From assembly GCA_019614645.1 (NCBI GenBank), contig JABWDB010000009.1:5871501-5935500 (forward strand): DNA of 64,000 bases, in the 5' to 3' direction. A program made the position numbers and the translations under genes. This document shows, piece by piece, positions 50,301-61,344 of this stretch. Below the pieces are notes generated by a model. The model ran no database searches, was not told the DNA's origin, and saw only the letters and a list, made by a program, of their open reading frames with translations. Numbering within the stretch: the stretch's first letter is position 1; each line of letters starts with the position of its first letter. The DNA is from Stratiolaelaps scimitus (taxonomy: Eukaryota; Arthropoda; Arachnida; Mesostigmata; Laelapidae).

Positions 50301-51183
50301 ATAAACAAACAGAAAAAGCTAAGTTGGTCGAGTTCTGAGTTTCGTTAAGCGGAAGTTTACTAAACGCCTTTTAATTTGAAGCGACATTAATAAACCTCTG
50401 CCTCAAGAGGGTTCGCCCGAGCTGATGAGAAGCTAGTCCAGCTAACGCTCATAATGAAAATCATTCTCCACATCAATCGTGAACATCAATCAACCGGAAA
50501 ACAACTAACAGAGATTAATAACGTTGGCTGCGCATTTCGTCACCGAAGGGAAGGTGGTGGGGAGGGGGATTGCATACTTCACCTATTTCACTGCTTTGAT
50601 TGCTATCTCCCAGAGAAGAAACTGATCTGATTCAATTTGACCGTTTCAAATTTTCACGTTTTGCTCACGTCAATCACAGAAGGTATTATCCGCTAATCAA
50701 GATTGGATCGAGTACAAGTCATAGCGTCAGTCGGCCCATCTCTATAGAACACAAAACGATAACGATAATCGATTGACTGATTGATTGATCAATCAATCAA
50801 TCAATCAATCAATGAATATGTGACGCAAGTCGTCACCCGATGACCAATCGTCTCATCCGCCGCAATGACACAATTCGACTTCTTCAACGTTCTCACATGT
50901 TCTCGCAATCTCCCACTCCCCTGATCCGTACTGTAATAGATTCGCATGAAACTCTAATCAGCCATTTCTCTCGCTGGTCCTTCTCTCTTGTGATCGACTC
51001 CAACAACCTCATTCGTTCGTAGACCCAAAGTCGGTCCCTTACGCGTCCTTCTCTGCGCATCCACCGCTCACTTTTCTTCGCAATTAGCGCTTTAAATGTA
51101 GAATCGTAGTTCGTCATTGATTGATCACTTTCCTCTCTGTCTCTCCCTCCCCCTCTCTCTCTATTTCTCTCCTCTCTCCCTCC

Positions 51184-51224
<41 letters not shown>

Positions 51225-51556
51225 GAGAGATCGCATTGGTGTGCATTCGGTCGAGGGTAACTTCTATTGTCCGTATCCGCTTTGATTTTTGAGTTTTCCC
51301 CGATTGATTGATGTTCCCGCTCTTCTCTTCATGGTGTCGGTGTCCTGGCGTCATCTCAATTTCTGGCACGCCTTCACACACACACACGTCTCTCCCTCTC
51401 TCTCTCTCTCTCTCTTTCTCATACTTTCTCGTTCTACGTTTTCTTCTTTCTGCCTCACGATGATGTTTCGAAGATTGATGTTTCGAGCTGTGGTAATAGC
51501 TGTGGTGGCTCTGGTGTGGCTGGTGTTAGTAGTGTCGCGTTGATGTTGCGTTGTGT

Positions 51557-51562
51557 TTTATT
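51557..51562 (-). terminator. Candidate polyadenylation signal AATAAA for FoxP
   Basis: The minus strand carries AATAAA about 410 bases after the FoxP long-form stop codon. Position and strand fit; no cleavage evidence is available. Confidence 0.35.
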
Positions 51563-51971
51563 TCTCTCTTTCTTTCTTTCTTCGCTCTTGTTGAAGTTCT
51601 TGGAGTCCATTTGGCGCTATCGGTCTCAACTCGCCGAGTCCCGGAGAGTCCCGTTCGCAAAAGCATCTTCGATATGGGTTTTGGTGATCTTCTTAATTTG
51701 AGTAGACTGCTAGCTCCGCTAGGTTACATTTAGATTTAGTCATAGGTTCATATTGTTGTTGACGTTGCTGTTGCTGTTGTTATTATTATTCGTATTGTAG
51801 TAATCATTATTGTTAGCGTTGCTTGCTTTTGTCGTCTTCTTCGTCTGCTTTGCTATTGCCGCCTCCAGGGGCTGGCGCGAACGGCGCGTACTTCGCATTG
51901 GCCGTCGATCCTGACCCCGACACCGATCGAGTGATTGAGCAATCAGGATGACCAAGTCGCCGACGCAAGCT

Positions 51972-53024
51972 TCACGAGTTATTTGGCTCGGATGCGAGCG
52001 ACAGGTCCTCGGCCGCCTCGGCGTCGGGCGCGGGGCCCTCGCGGAACTCTTTATGTAGTGGCAATTGAAGGGGCATATCCTCGTCAAGGTCCTTGTCATC
52101 TTTTTCGTTGTCCGATGACGGCTCGGTGATAGTTGGCTGAGGTGACCTGGGCGAACGGGGTGATCTCGGTGAGCGAGGATCGCTCCCCGACGCCGGAGGG
52201 CTATCTGGTCCGCCCACTGAGCTGTCCATCGGTTCCTGGAAAAGTGGATAAGGCACACATGTAGAGAGGAAACGAGTTTAGAGTGGATTATTTCGCTGCC
52301 TACATTTACTCCTCGAACGAAAAGAAGAAGAACGTGGACCTTCTCAAACTCATGGGGTACAGTATCGTATAAGAATACGCCCTCTTCGAACGATCTCCCT
52401 ATGGTTATAAGCAAACTCCAGGCCGTAGAAGTAGCACTTCAGTCGACCTTAAGGAGCCAACAGAGAGGCTAACTTATTTTGGTGCTTTCTGATAGGTAGA
52501 TAAAGGTTCTCACTCACTCTTACGGAGCACCCTTGTACATACATATATATATATATATATTGCTTCGAGTCTGTGTCTACACGAACCTGTTTGATACTCT
52601 GCTTGTCCGAATGGCTGGTGTGGACGGAAGCACCGTTCGACGCTGTTAATAGACTGAGAGGGCTAGGCGCACCCTTGTGGCCGCCTGCGGCACTCCCAAC
52701 GTTCACGATGTCGTGTCGGCCAAGTTCCATCATGGACATCATCAGTCGCTCAGCGTCACTCACAGTCGAAAGCGCAGACGACGTAGGTGGTATTAGCAAA
52801 GGCGAACCCGCCATTGAAGGAGAGCCGCTTGCTTGAATCGCCTGAAGAAAGCCTGACAAGGGACTATCGAAGGCCGCCTGCAATGAACGAGCAGATGCGT
52901 TCCAGAGTCAGTTGGACTGGGCAACGACAAAGATTGCTAACACACCACATATATAGGTGCAGTTCGACCACGATGAGATGTTTACATAGTGAAAGGTCAT
53001 CCAGCAGCTCAAACCATATCTATA

Positions 53025-53057
<33 letters not shown>

Positions 53058-54601
53058 GACCACACGACGATAATATTACTTACATGAAGCGAGTTGAGGT
53101 CGCCGTAAATACTATTATTCAACGTTGGACTCCGGGCTTGTCTGGAGGACGGGCCCCTCTGAGGGCCGCCTCCTGGGGACATTTGCTCGTCACCGGCTCT
53201 GCACAAAACACAAACCTAGTTAGCAAACCTAATCTTCGCTGAGCAAAACCCCGCCCGCCCGCGCGCCCCCCGCGCGCATCGTTGGCGGAAGCGAACGACG
53301 ATGAAGTTCAGTTCGTTTCGTCAAAAGCCAACGAGAGCGGACGGTTCTCGGGACGGTTCTCGACAGCCATCTCCCGATGTAATTGCATTCTAATATTGCA
53401 CGGAAATGCTGGATTTCACTACAACTACCACTACAAGTCGGACGGCGGCGGCGGCTGTTGCTGCTGCTGCAATATCTGTCTATACAGCTCAAGGTATATA
53501 CAAGGTATAAACTACTGTCGGATCGGCTACGATCCATTGTCCCGTTTCTACCACTACGACTACTACTACAGCTAGTTCCACTACGAAACTACGAAAATTT
53601 CTACACGGCTACGTTCAGGTGACACTGACACCTGTCTCTGCGCAACTACACAAACCTGACGAGGTCGAGCCCTCGGACTAGTGGCTGTGGACTGACTATG
53701 GCAGGGAAACATGGGTGCTGGGTTTCAGGCACAATAATAGATAATAATAATGGCGGGTGTTGAAGCAAACATGCTCGCGCTCCTCGGCGATATGATTAAA
53801 TTGACAACATAATAGACGATATCCGGGGGCATAACGTATACTCGCTACGCAGTATGCTACAAACACACAGAAGTAGATATATACATATATATATATATAT
53901 ATATACACTTCTGTGTGTAGATATATATCTATATTTCTTCTGAAAACATTTACTATACCGAGCTATTCCACTGTGCGTACTGTCGTTTTCGTGTACCGTA
54001 TATTCCGACCTGCTCGAGACGTCGGCCGGATCGAGTGACCCGTATGATGCCACGCATGGGAATAGCAAGATATACGAATCGTATATATGAGTGCGTAATG
54101 CCCCGGGATTCATCTATGTGCTGTAGTGTAGGTGTGTGTATGTGTTTATGCCTGTTATGTGTGTAGGCGTGACGTTACGTATCACACGAAGCTGTTCCTA
54201 GAGGTGATCGACTCACGATGCACACAGTGAACTACCACTGCAAATTGTGAAGAATTCTACGAAGATCCCTACAGTACCGCTAAACTACAGTTACAACATC
54301 TAGTATTGCTGTAACATCAAATGCAGTTTTACATAATGCAGATGTACGTATATCACTATGAGAAATTAGAGGGAAATAATAATTCTACACAAGGTGCGGG
54401 ATTAGCAATACGGTTGGCTAGTTAAGCTAGCATTTCGTCGTGTTCATCATAGACACTTTGAACGAACGAAGAATGATCTATGTACGACGCTCTCTTTTGC
54501 CTTGAAACTTTGGGATGCGCGACTACGATGATGGCATGCACGAACAATTCTGAGGAAACACCATTCCACAATGTGCTTTGGCGCATGAAGGATACGCGCT
54601 A

Positions 54602-54639
<38 letters not shown>

Positions 54640-57600
54640 CTTCGTAGGGTTGCTTGAATGCCCGTAGTTGAATTCGTCACTCGATAACCGTCGTCGATGC
54701 GTGCCCGCCTAACGCGGGATTCTAGCGGAGGCCTATCGCGACCGCGCGTACGTCGAGGAGTCCATACGCTATGCTCCCCTCGGCCCAACACATATTCGTT
54801 CGTAGTCCACAGGAACAGTCACGCAGACGAATCGTTAGATGAATCGGACAAAACATGAATGGGATCGATCCTAAGGATCGGCCCAGGTCGTCAGAGTATT
54901 CTTTCTCTCTCTCTATATTGTGCCTTACTCAGTGATCCCCCCGGAGGGCCCGTCGTTCCTTAAGCCGTCCGCGTCGCCTTGCGGGTTGTTCTGACCGAAC
55001 CTCTTCGGTCGCCCGCGGTTCAAGTGACGCCTCTTGACAAACTCGTTATCGTCCACCATCCAAAACGAGCCGAAATCGTCTTCGTAGCGCACGAAACATT
55101 TGTGCAGCGAAAGGTTGGTACGAATGGCGTTCTGTGCTCACGTGAGTTAATGCGAATCATCGGCACGCCGATTGCAGACACACGGAAATAACGCATGATA
55201 AATAGACGGAAAGGTTGGCATCACAATGATATGATGAAAAATGTTAGTCATTCATCGTCAACGGGCCCCGCCAGCGAAACGTGGTTAAATGAACGCGACC
55301 GACAACAACAATCGCACTCGAGTCGCGTATCTCTTGCCGAAACGCGAGCTCCACTTTCTCGATGTTTTTTTTTTTGTCGAGTCACTGCCTCGTTCACCTC
55401 GTGCCCTTCAGCTCTCATTGCATAGGTGCGTTTGTGTCGTCTCGGTGAGAGCCGACTAGGTCTAGACGGCTAGACCGCTAGACGAATTGCACTCGAAGGG
55501 AGGCGAGATTAGCCTGAAAAAAGCTTGGCGGCCGGGAGGGATGGGGGTGTGAGATGGTCGGTATTCATGCACGCCTATCTATCCATTAATCTATCTATAT
55601 GCCAGTGTTGGTCAAGGGCATATCGAGCGTTCGCTTGTGCGTCTAAGTGCCTGTTCATTGCCTGCCCATAATGTGGGATGTGTGTGTGTGTGTGTGCGAA
55701 CGTCGGTGGTGCGACGCGGTGCGTTGTACGTATATTCTATGTGTTCAGTGTAATCTGTGTCATGAGCCACAAGTCCGGGTCCCGACCCCGCCTCGTCCGT
55801 TCGTCCGTCCGTCTCTCTTTCTCTGCGCTGGACAGAGTGGAACTGAGGCGAAGTCTTACCCGGCGATCCGGTCCTGAAGACGTTGCGGTCTCCGCTTATA
55901 GAACTCGATTTCATCGACAGTCCAGACCGCCCCCTTAACGTTCTCTACGCGCATAAAGCATTTGTGAAGGCTTAGGTTGTGTCTCACCGCATTCTGTGGA
56001 GAGGAAATGCATTGTTTAACCTGCTCCCGACGATATCGGCGGGGAATCATTACTATATCGTCGCTTTATTTTGCCATCATATTATAGATCCATCTATATA
56101 TATATATATTTTTTATATATATATATATACACACAAACACGCACATGAATTATATATGTATATATTGCAGATATATATATATTTGTATATATGTGAATGT
56201 ATATATATATATATAAGTTGCATATAACCAAGGAATATATAACGAGAACAAAAGAAAGTGAAAAGAAACGTGCCTTCCATGTTGCTCCACGTACCTTCCA
56301 AGTCGCAGCATTCCGACGGAAGTAGCAGAATGTATTCTGGAACCAGTTATAAATCTCGTTGAGAGTGAGCTGTTTGTCAGGCGACTCCATTATCGCCTGC
56401 CTGATCAGAGAGGCATACGTGAACGGAGGTCGAACGTCCGCCGACTTGTAGAACTCTCGGTTGCGTTGGATCTCTGCAGAGTAATTATCGCAGAGAGAGA
56501 TAGAGAGAGAGGAATACGGAAAAAGAAGCAGGCAATTAATAAAAGTTGTTGAAAGCTATTAATAAAAGTTGTTGTTGGCGGCGTTGTCGTAAACGCTAAC
56601 TATTATAATAGAAATCAAGTGATATATTGCTTCCGTTAATTGTGCCAAATGCGGAACAACAATATGTGCACGAATGGTTGGATTGACCTGGATACTGTTT
56701 AGACGTGTGATTTGCTTAATCTCTATTAGTTCATTAGTGCCATGGCCGAAATATTCGGGAATCGACGTTCAGCAAGATCCATGACCAAGCCCCTATCGAG
56801 TGACATGAATTGTAACGAACAGTGTTTGTGATAATTTTTTCCTTAATTTTTTGACAAATAGCAACATAATCGCGTATCAACAATATCCGTACTATATACC
56901 TTCGTTGGCGGTCTCTCTCTCTCTCTCGATTCCCCTCTTGAAACTTACCTTCGGTGATATCCAAGTTAGCTCTCTCCGCGACCCGTCGCCGCATAGGGGA
57001 ATCGGGGAATGGCTGTTGGTCGCTATACGGCAGCAAGGACAGCGAGCCTTTGTCGCTGAGACGGCGGCTGCCCTTCGCCGAGCTGGCCGTGGGTGGGGGC
57101 GGTAGGGGCGTGAGGGAGGAGTGGGTCGTGGACAGGGCGGGTAGTCCGAGGGGTGTTTGGGCTTGGTGGGACACGGGTGGGGCATGACAGAGAGGCGTGC
57201 CGTGGCCCCCACTGGGCGCCGGCAGAGGATAACGGAGTAGGCTGGGCGGCAGGCCTTGCGGCGGGGGTGAGGGCGACACCGCGGCCTGGGTCTGCGGAGA
57301 GGAGGTGGCTGGCTTGGACTCGCTTGCGCACCGCAGTAGCTCTGAGCCGCTGCTTTGCAGGCTGCCGGCCGCTTGCTGCAGGCCGACACTTGACCTGGCC
57401 GACGGCGAGTGGCTGAGGCTGCTCGCGCTGCCCTGGCCACCGGCGCCGCTGTTCGAGCCGATGCCGCCGGCAATTGTCACCGCAGTCGACGCTGCTGCGG
57501 CTGCTGCTGCTGCTGCCGCCGCCGACGTTAGTAGCGACGGGGACGTCAGCGCCGCCGAAGATAGTGGTGTTTTCGATTGGCCGAGATGCAGGTGCGCCAT

Positions 57601-60600
57601 CATTGCCTCGAGTCGCGTCTTCTCCTTCTCGAGCTGCAACTCGAGCTGGCTGACAACCTGCATCTGTACGCGCGCCTGTGCCGTCGAGCGGTCGTCGAGC
57701 TGGTGCTCCATGTTCAGGTGCTTGCTGAAGGCTCCGAAGTCGGAACACTCCACCTCGCAGCCCGGCCATTTGCACACCCCGTGACCATACAGGGGGTGGC
57801 TGGTCGAATGGTTAAGGCCGGACGGTAGGCCGGACGGCTCCGATTTTACCAGAGGGGTTCCGCCTCCTGCTGCGGGCGAAGTGCCGGCGAGGGTGAGGCT
57901 GAGGCTACTGCTCACGGTACTCACGGGGTTACTGGCACTGGAAGACTTCTCCTCCTTCCCTGACGACTGCGTCCCGGACGGGGCCTGGTACGGCGAGCCG
58001 CTAAGGCTTCGCTGGTGTGCCCCGTCCACCTGGGCCTGTGTTCCGTGGCCGCTAGGTCCGACGCCATTGAGGGAGTGCTGCTGCAAAGATTGAGCCTGCG
58101 GTGTTGCCGCTCCGCAATTGTTCACTTGTTGACTGTTACTGTTAACTGAAACGCCATTCGCATTCGCTGCGAGCACGCTAGCAACGCCGCTACTACTACT
58201 CGACGCGGACTGAGCGCGAATCGCGTCCCGCGAGCGCTCCTGCTGCTGATGCTGCGAGTTCGTGTTGTGGCTGGTTGGGCTTTGAGGGTTAGGCAGGCCG
58301 GCCTGGTGCGAGCTGGACACCAGGCTTCCGGCTCCGTTCGACGCGGCGGCAGAGGTGGGCGTCCTCCGATGATGGCCGTCTCGTTCCCGTTGCTCGGTTC
58401 CCGAAGGCCGATGTTCCCGGTCGCGATCCCTGTCGCGATGGCCGCTGCTCAATGACGATGGCCGTGACGGCTCGTCCTTGTCATCGTGGCCAAACTGCAT
58501 GAGGCCGGGCATGCCGAGCATGAAACTCCTATGAGCCATCTGTAGCTGCTGAACGATCTGTTGTTGCTGCTGGACCAGCTGCGATAGCTGCATCTGCAGC
58601 TTGCGGTCGGGTTCGGCGCCCTCTCCATTACTATGTCCCTGGTTGCCCTGGCTAGCCCCATTGCTGTGCTGCTGCTGCTGTTGTTGCTGCTGCTGCTGCA
58701 TCTGCTGGATCACCTGCGTCTGTTGCAGCATATTCAACTGGAGCTGTTCACCGAGATGCGGGTACATTTGCTCCAGCTGTTTCGTGTGCTGAAAGACGAT
58801 ACAAACAAACAAACAAACAACAGCAATAATGAGAAATCAAGAGAACGTGCTTAATTGAATATGGTGCCATTTTGGACAAAAATGCAAAACGATCAACCTC
58901 TGAATTGCCAAAGGGGAAGATGAGTGTTACAAATCCGAAATCCAATACCTGACATTTTCTTGATTGGGACGCCCCTCTCTCTCTCTCTGTCTCTCTCTCG
59001 ACCAATTTTTTCAAGCGACCTTACGTTGTGTCGTTCTGATTTGCCACCGCTCGGCGCTCCCCCAACCCCACCCTTACCAAAATCTGCAGCTGGCAGCTGT
59101 CTTCGTATCTTCATATCTCTGAGCTTCGCTCACTACGCGTTACGTATACCAGAGTGTGTATGTATGGTCGCGTACATTGTCGTCGTAACGAAGGTCATAT
59201 AGGTGGTCTCGGATCAATTGCATTGCTACGGCACAGTGGCACGACACCACTGTCGCACAAACCTCTATGTGGGTGGTCCACCCTGATTCATTTTAAGTGG
59301 ATTGCAGCAGCAGTAGCGACAGCAGAAGAGTGGAGAGAGAGAGAGAGACAGAGCCTCACGGGAGCCACTTTTCACATAGACTTCAAACACACACATACAT
59401 ATACAGGGATAATCGCTCACCGCTCACTTCGATCCTCTCAGATCGTTTGTTTCTCTGCGAAAAATCCGCCGCGAGCAAAGGTCCGCCCGCCATTAGGCAC
59501 ACACCTCGTCTGCGTGATCACGGTAATATCACATTGAATTGACGACAGACTCGATAAATCGAGAGGGTGGAAAACGCAGCGAAAATCGTTGGCGACTCCA
59601 ATCACACTCTTGACGGAAAGATACTAATCGGCTCTAATGATTGGTCTATTGAGAATCCGCAGGAAAGGTCTATATCTGCGGGTATCCTTTATCCATCTTA
59701 TAGTATCATACGCACGGACACGATGGTGGCCGGCATGGGAGGGGACAACCGAAATCAGCTCGGGTGGAGTCTTTAAAATAATTCTTGACCCTCTCGGGCA
59801 GCCACGGCCGCCGTTGCCGCTCGGTTCACAGCGATCGTCTTCGCCTCGACAGCATCTCGAAGTCAGTTTACTGCCGATCTGTCCGTGTATCCGCTGCTGT
59901 GGACAAGTTCGCCAATTGACCCCTCGAATCAGACGCCTGCGCGATGGGCTGCAATTGTTCCTGGGGTCCGCTTAGCCTCACGTCAGTGATCAGTGTTACG
60001 TGTACTGAGTGTTCACTCGATCCGGGAATCTAACGTTATTATGGCAAGTGGATAGACTCGAGGGTGTGCGCAATGCTGGATAAATCGGGCCCCGCATATT
60101 GTCTGCACTGGTTATCATATTGGGAGGCAAAAAATGATACGGCGCCTACTATGCATTACTACCGCTTTGCTGAGCTACATAATGACGCGGCAGCTCTGTT
60201 CCCGTAAGCCGCTGTAGTACCCTGTCAATGGTCGACCAATTGGGCACGTGTCAACATTACACTATGGCGGCGGTAGGCATCGTCAACAGGCCTTGATCAT
60301 CGGACCAGATCCTGACAGACTGATGCAATCGAGAAGGCGAAAAACCATCCCCAAACGCGAATTAGTCACAAATGGCAGCAGCAACAACAGCAAACAAACA
60401 AATCGAGAGGTATTCTCATCAGCAGCGGCACCACTCATCTGTGAGCTTAAGTGGCTCTAGCGATATTCAACAAACAACAGCTAGCCTTGCAAATCATGGG
60501 AACAACATTCACCAGTTAGTTTGAGCTTGCCCGCTCCTACTACGATCGGAATGTAACTGTTTCGGTTAGACGAACGCGGTGATTTTGTGATCGATGCAAA

Positions 60601-61344
60601 ATAATCACATTGGCACATGCTCTACTATAATAGTTGGATATATCGACGGCGGACCTCGATACTCGGGAAGTTCGCTTCGCCTAAGGCTAATCAAAGTAAT
60701 AACAATAACAATAATATTAATAATACGAATAATAATATCAGCTAACATTGTGAAGAAATCGTCACCAGCATTACTCGTTTGTGGGCGGGGCGAAGTCTGC
60801 CGATCTCGAATAGCCGTCATAAGTGATCGGGGCTTCTCGCGTCGAAATTTGCCAGAAATATAGGTATAAACAAGAAGGTATTCGCTCCTATTTGAAGTGG
60901 GAATATGCCGAATACAATGCCGCCTTTAGGCGAATACAGTCAGGGGTATTACGATCTTATTATATCTATAATAGATATTGTCGAATGCGTATAGTGTGGA
61001 GAGATAGGGCACATCAGCTGATGCTGGGCTCAGGCCATAGGAGCCTAACCTACCTGCTGTTGTAGAAGCTGCTGCAGCGACTGCTGTTGGAGCAATTGAC
61101 TTAGCTGCTGGGGGTTGAGGCTGTTCAGATTCTGAGCGAACATCTGCCGAACCTGATGTTGGGCAAGTGAGCTCAGAATGCTCTGGGGGGACAGCGGACG
61201 CTTCATGCTGCTCGACAGGCCGTTCAAGGCGCCGAGACCGTTTAGGCTGCCGTCGGCACCTTGTATCAGCGACGAGAGCACTGCCGATTTGTCGGCGCTC
61301 TCGGCCGAGCTTGCGGGCGACCAGGCCTTGATGGCTAGGGGACT
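51972..61344 (-). CDS. FoxP: Forkhead transcription factor FoxP (5' end not found)
   Basis: Nuclear DNA-binding repressor. Minus-strand exons of the long form: 61344-61054, 58788-56949, 56473-56295, 55993-55860, 53198-53084, 52877-52587, 52235-51972, summing to 1038 codons with all phases consistent. The order of domains is that of the family. A Gln-rich N-terminal part comes first ([12 protein letters not shown], poly-Q at about 58669-58710). Then comes the C2H2 zinc finger [20 protein letters not shown] (57774-57703) and the leucine zipper ([20 protein letters not shown]) used for dimerisation. The forkhead domain follows ([20 protein letters not shown] ... FRRNAATWK | [13 protein letters not shown]). 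The C-terminus is acidic and Pro-rich. A poly-Ala tract lies at 57480-57522. The first exon seen starts in phase 0 at [10 protein letters not shown] without an initiator, so one or more upstream exons lie beyond or unseen in 61.3-64 kb. Confidence 0.95.
53863..53918. repeat. Hairpin with (TA)n loop in FoxP intron
   Basis: A 12-bp arm ACACACAGAAGT at 53863-53874 is mirrored at 53907-53918 around a TA-rich centre. The form is the same as the palindromes at 6.2 and 34.3 kb. Confidence 0.85.
54604..54638. repeat. (TA)n microsatellites within FoxP
   Basis: A pure TA run of about 35 bp. Other TA runs in FoxP introns are at 52541-52560, 53027-53054 and 56096-56128. Slippage-prone tracts of this kind occur about every 2-3 kb across the window. 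Confidence 0.95.
54925..55131 (-). CDS. FoxP: FoxP alternative forkhead exon B (terminal exon of a short isoform)
   Basis: After acceptor GCACAG|AAC this exon reads [20 protein letters not shown], then [18 protein letters not shown] and RGRPKRF, and ends at TAA after 68 codons (GGITE). It replaces exon A (55993-55860) as the second half of the forkhead domain, joining in phase 0 to FRRNAATWK at 56295. The isoform so formed would stop here and lack the acidic C-terminus; with the exons seen it gives 838 residues plus the missing N-terminus. Insect FoxP genes are known to use such alternative forkhead exons. If both A and B were included, the phase shift would give a stop inside exon B. Confidence 0.9.
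   Translation of the reverse strand, partial: NAIRTNLSLHKCFVRYEDDFGSFWMVDDNEFVKRRHLNRGRPKRFGQNNPQGDADGLRNDGPSGGITE
55860..55993 (-). CDS. FoxP: FoxP forkhead exon A (long isoform)
   Basis: The exon reads [20 protein letters not shown], then [20 protein letters not shown], and ends in phase 2 (RIAG). It is the vertebrate-like version of recognition helix 3 and the wing, keeping the N, R and H of NAVRHN. It continues to exons at 53.2, 52.9 and 52.2 kb. Acceptor CTCCACAG and donor GG|GTAAGA are good. Confidence 0.93.

Larger units (their letters stand above)
42889..51971. other. Low-complexity spacer between convergent USP48 and FoxP
   Basis: No gene could be supported. The spacer should contain the 3' UTRs of both genes. 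Much of 45.2-48.3 kb and 50.9-51.7 kb is pyrimidine-rich on the plus strand, with (CT)n at 46591-46618, 46987-47008, 48930-48953 and 51126-51200. TTG- and ATC-triplet stretches lie at 45890-46070 and 46250-46305. A (TA)n run is at 50251-50300, and an inverted tetranucleotide repeat at 50771-50813. Confidence 0.5.

Noticed and set aside
56892..58455. Long extra frames (up to 250 codons) in other phases of the large FoxP exon
   Set aside because: They overlap the FoxP coding frame in a GC-rich, repeat-rich exon. Only the FoxP frame has the zinc finger, zipper and splice continuity.
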